Assembly: GCA_028690155.1 (NCBI GenBank) | Contig: JAQVBU010000001.1 | Coordinates: 124,001 to 188,000 of the forward strand | Source: Alphaproteobacteria bacterium | GTDB taxonomy: Bacteria; Pseudomonadota; Alphaproteobacteria; UBA9219 | Direction: 5' to 3' | DNA: 64,000 nucleotides | Shown here: positions 53,015 through 60,887 of the stretch, in pieces | Position numbering within the stretch: the first letter of the stretch is position 1 | How the letters are laid out: each line of letters begins with the position of its first letter | Made by a program: the position numbers and the translations under genes | The notes under the pieces: generated by a model | The model's input: only the letters and a program-made list of their open reading frames with translations | The model's database searches: none | What the model was told of the DNA's origin: nothing

Positions 53015-53217
53015 GTTACACCATTTCCCAACGCGACGCTCTTCGACAAGCGATTGCGAGTGGCGTTCTGCGCCTGTCTTATGAGGGAAAGACGGTGGAA
53101 TATCGCTCGATGAGTGATCTACGAGCTGCCTTAAATGAAGTTGAACAATCTTTGGGGCGGGAAAGCGGCCAAGCACAGAACCGCCGCATCAAGATTTACG
53201 CCGACAAGGATCTGTAA
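53011..53217 (+). CDS. Head-tail joining protein (gpW-like)
   Basis: A 68-residue protein. The pattern 'RDALRQAIASGVLRLSYEGKTVEYRSMSDLRAALNEVEQ' is characteristic of gpW, the small connector protein that closes the head portal. It overlaps the terminase by 4 bases, and the portal gene starts immediately after its stop, as in lambda. Confidence 0.9.
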   Translation: MSYTISQRDALRQAIASGVLRLSYEGKTVEYRSMSDLRAALNEVEQSLGRESGQAQNRRIKIYADKDL

Positions 53218-54747
53218 ATGAACCTGTTTTCACGGATCGGCGCTGCGGTTAAATACGCGGCGACGGGACACTTGTCCATGTCGACGCTGGCGGGCGGGCT
53301 TGAAGGGGCAATGATGCACCGCCGCTTAGTGGCATGGAAGGCAACACAGGAAAATATCAATGGCCTTCTGTCTTCCGGTGGCGATCTGCTCCGCGCCCGC
53401 GCGCGCCAGATCGTTCGGGCCAATCCCTATGCCTCAAACGCCTGCGAGAGCTTTGTCGCCAACGCGGTGGGCGCTGGAGTCAAACCGTCCAGCCTTGTTG
53501 CAGATCAGGCACTCAAAGACGAAATCCAAAAGACATGGCTGGATTGGACAGATGAAGCCGATGCGGATGGGTTGACCGACTTTTACGGCCTGCAAGCCTT
53601 GGCCGTCCGCGCTATGTTCGAGGCCGGAGAATGTTTCATTCGCTTTCGGCCTCGCCGACCGGGAGATGGGTTAACGGTTCCGCTTCAGCTCCAGCTTCTT
53701 GAAGCGGAAATGCTGCCGCTGGCCAAAACCGAAATTGGGGCATCGGGTAATCAAATCCGGTGTGGCATCGAGTTTGACGCCATCGGTCGGCGTGTGGCCT
53801 ACCATTTCTACCGCAATCATCCGGGCGACGGCACAATTGTCCAAAATCAGGGCGAGAGTGTCCGCGTCCCGGCCAGTGAGATTTTGCACATATATAGGCC
53901 CCAACGCCCCGGACAAATACGGGGCGTACCGTGGATGTCGCCCGCGCTGGTTAAGCTTTATTTACTCGACCAATACGACGATGCAGAACTCGACCGTAAA
54001 AAGGTCGCAGCATTGTTCGCCGGGTTCATCACGAAAGCCTCGCCCGAAGATAACTTGCTTGGCGAAAGCGCTGCGGATGCGGATGGATCCTCGGTAGCAG
54101 GCCTGTCCCCCGGTACAATGCAAGTTTTGCTTCCCGGCGAGGACATCAAGTTTTCGTCGCCTGCGGATGTCGGCGGCTCTTATGAAATGTTCCAGTATCG
54201 GACGCTTTTGTCCATCGCGGCGGCGCTTGGCGTGCCCTACACAAATGTCACGGGCGATTTGAAAGCAGCCAACTATTCCAGCATCCGCGCCGGAACCGTC
54301 GAGTTCCGTCGCCGCCTTGAGCAATTTCAATTCGCTACACTTGTCTTTCAGATGTGCCGCCCGATTTGGCAACGCTGGATTCAAACCGCCGCGCTCTCTG
54401 GCGCATTGTCCTTGCCCAACTTTGCCAGCGATCCAAGTCGCTATACGACGGTCAAATGGATCACGCCCAAATGGGAATGGGTCGATCCACTCAAAGACCG
54501 TCAAGCCGAGAAGATCGCGCAGGAGCAAGGTTGGAAAGCACCCAGCGATATTATCGAGGCCGAGGGCAACGATGTGGATGAGACGTTCCGCCGCATTGCC
54601 GCCGACCAGAAGCGCATCAAAGATTTAGGGATTACGCTTGGTCCGCTTGGTAACCAGACGCCTCCCGTCACGCCGGAACCGACTAACGACAACAAGAAGG
54701 AAACACCGCCGTCTCCTCCGACAGAAGAACCGGATCAAACCCCATGA
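53218..54747 (+). CDS. Portal protein (lambda gpB family)
   Basis: A 509-residue lambda-type portal. NGLLSSGGDLLRARARQIVRANPYASNACESFVANAVGAGVKPS, then GRRVAYHFYRNHPGD, RPGQIRGVPWMSPALVKLYLLDQYDDAELDRKKVAALFAGFI and GVPYTNVTGDLKAANYSSIRAGTVEFRRR are typical. C-terminus Pro/Glu/Thr-rich. It forms the DNA entry ring. Start abuts gpW stop; the end overlaps the protease by 4 bases. Confidence 0.95.
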   Translation: MNLFSRIGAAVKYAATGHLSMSTLAGGLEGAMMHRRLVAWKATQENINGLLSSGGDLLRARARQIVRANPYASNACESFVANAVGAGVKPSSLVADQALKDEIQKTWLDWTDEADADGLTDFYGLQALAVRAMFEAGECFIRFRPRRPGDGLTVPLQLQLLEAEMLPLAKTEIGASGNQIRCGIEFDAIGRRVAYHFYRNHPGDGTIVQNQGESVRVPASEILHIYRPQRPGQIRGVPWMSPALVKLYLLDQYDDAELDRKKVAALFAGFITKASPEDNLLGESAADADGSSVAGLSPGTMQVLLPGEDIKFSSPADVGGSYEMFQYRTLLSIAAALGVPYTNVTGDLKAANYSSIRAGTVEFRRRLEQFQFATLVFQMCRPIWQRWIQTAALSGALSLPNFASDPSRYTTVKWITPKWEWVDPLKDRQAEKIAQEQGWKAPSDIIEAEGNDVDETFRRIAADQKRIKDLGITLGPLGNQTPPVTPEPTNDNKKETPPSPPTEEPDQTP

Positions 54748-55970
54748 CATTGCTTCCTCACATCGCAGGGCGCGTGTTCGACACGCCGCTCCTGATTTCG
54801 CGCGCCAAGTTGGACACCATCTTGGGTGTCCTGTCGCCGCGCTTAAGCGGAGGGCCGTTGCCGGAAAAGCAAGATCCGGTGGCGACTGGCGGCTATGACC
54901 GTACGCCAGATGGAATTGCCATTCTTTCGGTTCTCGGAACCATGGTGCGGCGAACGGTCGGACTTGAAGCCCAAAGCGGTCTGTGCAGCTACGCCATGCT
55001 TGGCCACCAACTGGGAGCGGCAGTCGCGGATTCGCAGGTCAAGGCGATCCTTCTGGATATTGACAGCCCCGGTGGCGAAGCTGGTGGTGCTTTTGATTTT
55101 GCCGATCAGATTTATGCCGCGCGTAAATCCAAGCCGATCTGGGCGGTGGCTGACGATGAGGCTTTCTCCGCAGCCTATGCCATCGCGGCTTCGGCCAGCA
55201 AAATCTATGTCTCGCGGACGGGCGGGGTCGGATCCATCGGCGTGATCGCCGTTCATTTGGATCAGAGCCAAGCCGAGGCCGATGCAGGCCTTAAATACAC
55301 AGCTATCTATGCCGGGGCGCGCAAAAATGATTTGTCGCCGCATGAACCCTTGTCGGACCCGGCCCGCAACGTCATCCAAGCCGAGGTCAACCGCGTTTAC
55401 GGCCTTTTTGTCTCGACCGTCGCGCGCGGGCGCAAGCTCTCGCCGGACGATGTCAAAGCAACGGAGGCCGGAATGTTTTTCGGCCCCGATGCGGTAGCCG
55501 CTGGGCTTGCCGACAAACTTGGAACCTTTGACGACGCTCTTAGTGACCTGACGGCCCACATTGCGCCATCCCGTTTATCGCTGTCTCCCCTCCGTAACCC
55601 CAAACCAAAGGATATGAGAATGACCCAAGAAAACGAACTGACCATTGAGGCTCAAGGCGCTGGAACCGCTCCGATGCAACCGAGCGTCGACGTCGATGCC
55701 ATTAAAGTCGAGGCAAAAAAGGAAGCTTTGGCCTACGTGGCCGAGGTCAATGACCTCTGCCTGTTGGCCGGAGCACTGAATAAGGCTCCCGACTTCATCG
55801 CAAAAGGAACCCCCGTTGCCGAAGTTCGCAAGGCTCTTCTGACCGCCAAGGCGGTGGCCGATGAGGCCACGGCTATTGCGTCACAAATCCCCACGACCAC
55901 AGCCGCATCGACAGAGCCAAAAATCGATACGGCAGCGATCTACGCCTCCCGCAACAACCAGAAAGGATAA
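54744..55970 (+). CDS. S49-family prohead protease (lambda gpC-like)
   Basis: 408 residues. The SppA-like domain has LLDIDSPGGEAGGAFDFADQIYAARKSKPIWAVADDEAFSAAYAIAASASKIYVSRTGGVGSIGVI (nucleophile near Ser142) and YAGARKNDLSPHEPLSDPAR (Lys near 194). The C-terminal quarter (from MTQENELTIEAQG, which has its own ATG at 55,619) looks like an internal scaffold, as Nu3 within C in lambda. It matures the prohead. Confidence 0.92.
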   Translation: MTLLPHIAGRVFDTPLLISRAKLDTILGVLSPRLSGGPLPEKQDPVATGGYDRTPDGIAILSVLGTMVRRTVGLEAQSGLCSYAMLGHQLGAAVADSQVKAILLDIDSPGGEAGGAFDFADQIYAARKSKPIWAVADDEAFSAAYAIAASASKIYVSRTGGVGSIGVIAVHLDQSQAEADAGLKYTAIYAGARKNDLSPHEPLSDPARNVIQAEVNRVYGLFVSTVARGRKLSPDDVKATEAGMFFGPDAVAAGLADKLGTFDDALSDLTAHIAPSRLSLSPLRNPKPKDMRMTQENELTIEAQGAGTAPMQPSVDVDAIKVEAKKEALAYVAEVNDLCLLAGALNKAPDFIAKGTPVAEVRKALLTAKAVADEATAIASQIPTTTAASTEPKIDTAAIYASRNNQKG

Positions 55971-55976
55971 ATACTC

Positions 55977-56276
55977 ATGACTGAACTAACAGAAGGCCAA
56001 CATAAGGCTGAATTCCTTGTCTCCGAGGCCAATGGCACAGCTTCAAGAGATGTCGTTGCGATTCTCGCAGGACAAAATCTTAAGGCTGGTCATGTGCTCG
56101 GCCAAATTAGCGTTGGCTCCGCCACGGGAGCGGCTGTCAGCGGCAATACTGGCAACGGCACGCTTTCTGCCGTGACTGTTGGGGCAAAGGTAAGCTTCAA
56201 CTGGCAAGCCGCCAAGCCTGACGCAGGCCAAATGCTGACCGTAACCCTTACCAACGATGTGGAGAGCTACACATGA
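55977..56276 (+). CDS. Head decoration protein N-terminus, possibly fused to a tail-tube C-terminus
   Basis: 99 residues. Residues 1-70 (TELTEGQHKAEFLVSEANGTASRDVVAILAGQNLKAGHVLGQISVGSATGAAVSGNTGNG...) match the gpD-type decoration proteins of this phage group. The last ~30 residues (VSFNWQAAKPDAGQMLTVTLTNDVESYT) do not; they resemble the end of a tail-tube-like domain. Normal family members are longer. With no capsid gene following, an in-frame deletion joining two genes is a reasonable explanation. SD and start are normal. Confidence 0.6.
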   Translation: MTELTEGQHKAEFLVSEANGTASRDVVAILAGQNLKAGHVLGQISVGSATGAAVSGNTGNGTLSAVTVGAKVSFNWQAAKPDAGQMLTVTLTNDVESYT

Positions 56277-56620
56277 TCCGTCTTGATTTAAAAAGAGAGC
56301 CTCATTGGCTCAACCTTGGCCACGGCGTGCGCGTGCATGTGCGCCCCGCTACGACCGCGCTCGTCATGGCCGCGCGCGTGACGGCATTAAAAGATAACGA
56401 TGGCACAGCTGATGCTGGGACGCGAAGCGCTGCACTGATCAAAAAGCTGGCTGAGCTTGCGATCATGGCTTGGGAAGGCGTTGGCGACAGCGAAGATAAT
56501 CTCGCCGAAGTCACGCCGGAAGCGGTCGCCGCACTAATGGACTTATGGCCCATCGCGGACGCATTTGAACGGCTCTATCTCGGCCCAACGCTCATTTTGG
56601 AACAGGAAAAAAACGGTTAG
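56273..56620 (+). CDS. Tail assembly chaperone (gpG-like, unshifted product)
   Basis: A 115-residue protein: LDLKREPHWLNLGHGVRVHVRPATTALVMAARVTALK..., then AELAIMAWEGVGDSEDNLAEVTPEAVAALMDLWPIADAFERLYLGPTLILEQEKNG. It matches the small helical chaperone encoded just upstream of tail genes in GTA-like phages. It overlaps the decoration ORF by 4 bases. The frame ends at TAG 56618 right after a slippery heptamer; see the next entry. Confidence 0.7.
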   Translation: MIRLDLKREPHWLNLGHGVRVHVRPATTALVMAARVTALKDNDGTADAGTRSAALIKKLAELAIMAWEGVGDSEDNLAEVTPEAVAALMDLWPIADAFERLYLGPTLILEQEKNG

Positions 56621-56967
56621 AGGCTCGCTGCAAATGGCATTTTGGCGGCGGGCCTGAATACTGCGGTTCATGTGCAGATGCAGGCCTGCCTTGCAGCAAA
56701 GGCAAGCCAAACGCCAACGGCGAGCTTTGCCCCTACTGCGCGAACGAGCCTCAAACGATGGAGGGCTGGGAAGCGTGGGACATCGCCCTACGCTGTGCTG
56801 GCCAGCTTCGCATGGCTCAATTTGTCGTAATCGGGATCGACATGAACGCCGCGCTGAAAATGGCCTATGCACTTGGCTACAGACAGAAGGCTGTAGCTGA
56901 AATGCTTACCGCTTGCGAAAGCGGGCTGATGGCTGCGATTACCGAGCGGCTGTCCAATCAACGCTAG
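56273..56967 (+). CDS. Tail assembly chaperone, predicted -1 frameshift fusion (gpGT-like)
   Basis: The heptamer A AAA AAC, in the correct phase, lies at 56608-56614, two codons before the stop. A -1 slip joins 114 codons of the upstream frame to a 117-codon frame ending at TAG 56965, giving about 231 residues. The added part has a Cys-rich zinc-like segment (CKWHFGGGPEYCGSCADAGLPCSKG...CPYC) and a helical DUF7697-like end (WEAWDIALRCAGQLR...ALKMAYALGYRQKAVAEML). This is the arrangement of lambda G-T and many siphophages just before the tape measure gene. The downstream frame has no convincing own start before its Cys-rich region, which supports the shift. Confidence 0.75.
56608..56614 (+). 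promoter_or_regulatory. Programmed -1 ribosomal frameshift site (A AAA AAC)
   Basis: The slippery heptamer AAAAAAC lies with the 0-frame codons AAA AAC and a preceding A, the canonical X XXY YYZ order. The 0-frame stop is two codons downstream. GC-rich sequence follows (GGCGGCGGGCC) that might stall the ribosome. Confidence 0.75.
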
Positions 56968-57440
56968 GATGCATTCTTCCGTTGCAAGGCGCGAGAATAG
57001 GCCGCCTCAATCCAAGAACTTAAATTATTATAGCCGTCGTCATCGACCCAATCATAAGTTCTGATTCCCGAAAAACCGAGAGCGACGAAAGGATCAACAC
57101 CCTTGGCAGATTTTTGTCCGTTTTTGTCTTTCTGATTATGGACATAAATACCAATCAATCCATTTCCCTTGACCCAGCTTTGCTGAATTTCATACTGAAC
57201 ATATGGGCGAGTCGCTGTTTCCGCACCGATTAAAACAATCGTTACGCTCGTGCCATCCATCTGCTTTCTGATCCATGCCTTGATGGCCTCATCGCCTTTC
57301 TTTTTTACTTCTTCCCAGTCAGCGGCATCCCAAAAGCCAGCGGATTCACGATCCTCTTTTGTAACCCAACTGTTGCGGACTTGGCCTGCTCTCCAATTAT
57401 CCTTTTCGTAATGAAAACTAAAAAATACACGACGCGCCAT
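56964..57440 (-). CDS. TIR-like (MTH538/ThsB-type, DUF1863) protein
   Basis: A 158-residue cytoplasmic protein of the TIR-like PF08937 class: MARRVFFSFHYEKDNWRAGQVRNSW, IKAWIRKQMDGTSVTIVLIGAETATRPYVQYEIQQSWVKGNGLIGIYVHN. Glu84 (in the YEI motif) occupies the usual catalytic Glu place. ThsB of Thoeris anti-phage defence is of this class and makes an NAD-derived signal on infection. ATG 57440 has AAGGAGA. It is read against the tail operon; its stop overlaps that of the chaperone fusion. The membrane protein gene lies 21 bases upstream. Its presence inside tail genes marks it as cargo. Confidence 0.85.
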   Translation of the reverse strand: MARRVFFSFHYEKDNWRAGQVRNSWVTKEDRESAGFWDAADWEEVKKKGDEAIKAWIRKQMDGTSVTIVLIGAETATRPYVQYEIQQSWVKGNGLIGIYVHNQKDKNGQKSAKGVDPFVALGFSGIRTYDWVDDDGYNNLSSWIEAAYSRALQRKNAS

Positions 57441-57461
57441 TTTTGTCTCCTTCTCGGTTTG

Positions 57462-57869
57462 TTAAAGATAATGCCAAAGAGCTACCATCACTATGATGAT
57501 CGTTATCAAAACGCCTCCATGAAAGGCTATTAATGTTTTGGAAAAAACAGCCGCAGGCCAAGATTTCGTAGAAGGCTGGACGCTCGAAGTATTCATAGAA
57601 AAATCTATGTTTTTTGGCTCCATTGACCTGACCTTGTCGTACAGAGACCTAAACAAGCGCTCCTGCCAGAGAAAATATCCGTCCAATCCCCAAAAAATGA
57701 TGCAGGGAAAGTACGCAATATAGACAAAAAGCGGCTTTGAATCCTTGGCCGCAAGAGCAAAAAGTCCGGAAACAAGGACAACAGACCAGCCTTTCAATAG
57801 GAAGGAATTGTTGGAAAGTCGGTTTACGACTCCTTGGATTAGTTCCAAGTGCTTACGTTTAGAATCCAT
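57462..57869 (-). CDS. Three-TM membrane protein, partner of the TIR-like protein
   Basis: A 135-residue protein. A polar N-terminal helix (SKRKHLELIQGVVNRLSNN) precedes TM1 (SFLLKGWSVVLVSGLFALAA) and TM2 (LFVYIAYFPCIIFWGLDGYFLW). A charged cytoplasmic stretch (QERLFRSLYDKVR) and a Ser/Thr-rich linker come next, then TM3 (residues ~113-134) at the C-terminus. I recall very similar 'HLE-IQ...LKGW' proteins beside TIR-like genes, but no established name. It precedes the TIR gene on the same strand and both are AT-rich relative to phage genes. Plausible roles: membrane effector that responds to the TIR signal. Confidence 0.75.
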   Translation of the reverse strand: MDSKRKHLELIQGVVNRLSNNSFLLKGWSVVLVSGLFALAAKDSKPLFVYIAYFPCIIFWGLDGYFLWQERLFRSLYDKVRSMEPKNIDFSMNTSSVQPSTKSWPAAVFSKTLIAFHGGVLITIIIVMVALWHYL

Positions 57870-57998
57870 AGGTCACCAAAAGCTCCAACGTCATGTAGGG
57901 AGTCATAAAGGGCCTTTCAAGGGTTGGTGGCATAAATTTTTCGATTATCCCGAAAAACGGGCAATCACTTGGAACCGGCTGAAAAATAGGTACAAATT

Positions 57999-60524
57999 AT
58001 GCCCGAACGCAATCTCTCCATACGCCTTTCCGTCATGGAAGGCGGCAAGGTCAAGGCTGAGCTAAAAGAGATCGGGGAGTCCGGCGAAAAATCGCTCAAG
58101 AAGATAGAGCTTGCCGGACAGCCCGCCTCTAAAAGCCTTTTGGCCCTGAATGCCGCCGCCAATGACGTGCGCGGTTCAGCCATCGGGCTGACCAGCCATG
58201 TTGGACCGTTGGGTTCGGCTATGGCTGCATTGGGGCCAGCGGGAATTGTTGCGGGCGCTGGCTTGGGCGCGATGGTCATCATGCTCAAGAAAAGCTTTGA
58301 GGAAGCCGCACTTGCCGAACAAGCGCAAAACCGCCTCATGGGCGTACTTCGCGCCACAGGTTATGCTTCCGGCCTTACGGGAAAAGAACTGGCCGAGATG
58401 GCCGAAGAAATGGAGCATTCGACACTCACCAGCGCGGAAGCCGTTAAAAACGCTGCATCCATTTTGGCGACCTTCCGGTCTATATCTGGCGACACGTTTA
58501 AACAGGCCATTCATCTGGCGCAGGATATGTCTGCCGTATTTCAGCAGGATCTATCCTCATCAGCAACACAGCTCGGCAAGGCGCTGGAAGATCCCGTCGA
58601 AGGCATATCGGCGCTAAAGCGTGTGGGCGTTTCCTTTTCGGACTCGCAGCGCGACGTTATTAAGGGTCTGGTCGAAACTGGGCAAAAGGCCGAAGCGCAA
58701 AAGATCATCCTTGCCGCACTTGAGCAACAAGTCGGTGGTGCCGGGGCTGCGGAAACACAAGGGCTGACCGGAGCGACCCACCGTCTGTCAGTTGCTTGGG
58801 GCGATATGCTTAAAGCAATTGGCCAGACGGAAACCGTCAGCGGAAGTGCCCAAGCCGTATTGCAGCAACTTGCGACGACCTTTGAAGTCACGACCGAATG
58901 GTTCAGCAAAGCCCCTCTAGCCGTCCAACTGCGCGACGCCAAAAACGAACTGGCCGAGGTGCAAAAAGAACTGGATTGGCTGCAAAACCTGCCTTCTGCC
59001 GTTCAGCCGCTTTACAAAGGCAACACGGACGTCCGGAAGAAGAAAGCCGCCGAACTCCGCGCCGAGATTGAAAGGCTAACTAAGGCAGAAGAAGCGGAAG
59101 CCGCCGAACGAACCAAAGCCGAGGCCGGACGCGCCACGGCAGAAAAGCAAGGTCGCGCCGACCTATTGCTTCAGCAGCGTAAAGGCATCGACGAAGCTCT
59201 AGCCAAATTGGTCGACGATCCCACCGAAAAGATTGCCAAGATTAATGACGGGCTTGAAAAAACCAAGCAGCGTTTGGAAAACTTACGCGAAAAGGATGGC
59301 GGCAACAGCACAAACGTCGATGCCGCGATCAAACAAGCCGAAGAACTAGCCCGTCGCCAAATCGAGGTTATTCAAAAGCCGATTGCGGAAGCCGCCCAGA
59401 AAGAGGCCGACGCCAATCAGAAAGTCATCGACGATCTGAAACAAAAACTTCTTGGCATCAGCAACGAACGGCGGGCTTTTATCGATCAAGCCGTCAGCCG
59501 TCTATCCAGCAAGGCAGGCAATGCCGAAAAAGCCCAGACTCGCAATCTGGCTGCGCAATTGTTTGATCAGAAGTCTTTTGCCGAAGCGCAGAAGATTATC
59601 GACGATCTTACGCGCCAAATGGACAAGCTGGGCGACAAGCGCAAGGCGTTTGTTTCCGATGCGCTGGCCAAATTACCGGAAACAGCGACGCAAGAACAAA
59701 TTGACCGCGCCAAGCAGTTAGCAACGGCGCTTTATAACCAAACCGAGGCGCAGGAAAAGCTCGACAAGCTAAAACAGGAAGGCAAAGAGCTTACGGACGG
59801 AGCCAAAACCGCCACGGAAGCCTATGCCGACAAGATCGCCCGCCTGAACGAACTTTTGAATGCCGGGGCCATCAGTCAGGAAGTTTATAATAAATCGCTA
59901 ACTAACGCAGGCGATGAGCTTCTCTCCAAGCGCACAGACCCCGAAGCAGGCATTCTGCGTGCGTTTAAGAATTATGAAAAAGGCGCGACGGATACAGCCT
60001 CTGCCATCGAAACCGCTTTTACCGACGCGATGAAAGCAACCGAGGACGCTATCGTGAACATGGTCACATCCGGCGAAATCAGTCTCAACGGATTGAACGA
60101 TCTTGCTAATAGTATCGTTGCCGACATCACACGCATGGTGGTGCAGCAATCGATTACAGGGCCGTTGTTCAAGTCCATGAGTTCGAGCCTAGAAAGCGGC
60201 GGCTTTATGTCCGACATTATCGGTTCGTTTTTCCATGAAGGGGGCTTGGTTGGCGAGGCTACTTCCACAAAGCAGGTTCCCTCTTATGTGTTTGCCGGAG
60301 CGCCGCGCTATCATTCAGGAGGCATCGCGGGGCTGCGGCCTGACGAAGTCCCAGCCATCCTTCAGCGAGGAGAAACCGTTCTTCCCAAGAATGCTCGCTC
60401 CGGCAATCCGATAAGTCTTGTGATGAATATTTCGACGCCGGATGCCAACAGCTTTCGGGCCAGTCAAAGTCAGATCTCTGCAGAAGCCGCACGCGGAATC
60501 AATAGGGCAAGAAGAAATTTATAA
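57999..60524 (+). CDS. Tail tape measure protein
   Basis: 841 residues, mostly helical with long coiled coils (about residues 310-560). N-terminal NLSIRLSVMEGGKVKAELKEIGESGEKSLKKIE and the glycine-rich hydrophobic segment (LGPAGIVAGAGLGAMVIML) are typical. A short repeated motif (SNERRAFIDQAVSRLSSKAGNAEKAQTRNLAAQLFDQKSF, then KRKAFVSDALAKLPETATQEQIDRAKQLATALYNQ) occurs in the middle. The C-terminus (SFFHEGGLVGEA..., HSGGIAGLRPDEVPAILQRGETVLP) is a strong TMP hallmark. It sets tail length. Confidence 0.93.
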   Translation: MPERNLSIRLSVMEGGKVKAELKEIGESGEKSLKKIELAGQPASKSLLALNAAANDVRGSAIGLTSHVGPLGSAMAALGPAGIVAGAGLGAMVIMLKKSFEEAALAEQAQNRLMGVLRATGYASGLTGKELAEMAEEMEHSTLTSAEAVKNAASILATFRSISGDTFKQAIHLAQDMSAVFQQDLSSSATQLGKALEDPVEGISALKRVGVSFSDSQRDVIKGLVETGQKAEAQKIILAALEQQVGGAGAAETQGLTGATHRLSVAWGDMLKAIGQTETVSGSAQAVLQQLATTFEVTTEWFSKAPLAVQLRDAKNELAEVQKELDWLQNLPSAVQPLYKGNTDVRKKKAAELRAEIERLTKAEEAEAAERTKAEAGRATAEKQGRADLLLQQRKGIDEALAKLVDDPTEKIAKINDGLEKTKQRLENLREKDGGNSTNVDAAIKQAEELARRQIEVIQKPIAEAAQKEADANQKVIDDLKQKLLGISNERRAFIDQAVSRLSSKAGNAEKAQTRNLAAQLFDQKSFAEAQKIIDDLTRQMDKLGDKRKAFVSDALAKLPETATQEQIDRAKQLATALYNQTEAQEKLDKLKQEGKELTDGAKTATEAYADKIARLNELLNAGAISQEVYNKSLTNAGDELLSKRTDPEAGILRAFKNYEKGATDTASAIETAFTDAMKATEDAIVNMVTSGEISLNGLNDLANSIVADITRMVVQQSITGPLFKSMSSSLESGGFMSDIIGSFFHEGGLVGEATSTKQVPSYVFAGAPRYHSGGIAGLRPDEVPAILQRGETVLPKNARSGNPISLVMNISTPDANSFRASQSQISAEAARGINRARRNL

Positions 60525-60537
60525 AAAACGATCTTTT

Positions 60538-60729
60538 TTACTTATCGTTTTTCGATGAAGGCGGCAATTGGGGTGCTGATGAAGTTTTTGTTGCTGTTGG
60601 CTTTAAAGAAGCCGCACCACTTAGACCATTCTGTACTTCGTTTGGACGCAACTTTGCCGCACCATGAAGTCCATCCATGGCAAAACCATGAACCGTTTTC
60701 TTTCCAAAGGGTTTTCCTTTTTCAATCAT
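60538..60729 (-). CDS. Small protein B with two GLxGAxxL+P motifs
   Basis: A 63-residue polar protein without TM segment. It contains GLHGAAKLRP and GLSGAASLKP about ten residues apart, then a Ser/Pro/Lys-rich tail. GAGAGG precedes ATG 60729. The same motif is present once in the upstream neighbour. I recognise no family. It is last in a three-gene minus-strand cassette in the phage tail operon. Confidence 0.65.
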   Translation of the reverse strand: MIEKGKPFGKKTVHGFAMDGLHGAAKLRPNEVQNGLSGAASLKPTATKTSSAPQLPPSSKNDK

Positions 60730-60743
60730 TCGATGCCTCTCTA

Positions 60744-60887
60744 CTATGAGGGTTTCTTATCTGTCCCCGGTTTTGGCTTCTCTTCTGAAGAATTTTGATC
60801 CACAGGCTTCAATTTACCCGCGCCATGCAGTCCTCGCGTTAAATCTGAGGTCGGGATTTTCTTTAGATCATCATTGCCAACCATCAT
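60744..60887 (-). CDS. Small protein A with one GLxGAxxL+P motif
   Basis: A 47-residue protein (MMVGNDDLKKIPTSDLTRG...) containing GLHGAGKLKP and a Lys/Glu/Pro-rich tail. ATG 60887 overlaps the upstream gene's stop by 4 bases (ATGA), or ATG 60884 with a GGAGG site. The frame remains open upstream, but that is a shadow of the membrane protein gene. No TM. Probably translated with the 153-residue membrane protein. Confidence 0.65.
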   Translation of the reverse strand: MMVGNDDLKKIPTSDLTRGLHGAGKLKPVDQNSSEEKPKPGTDKKPS

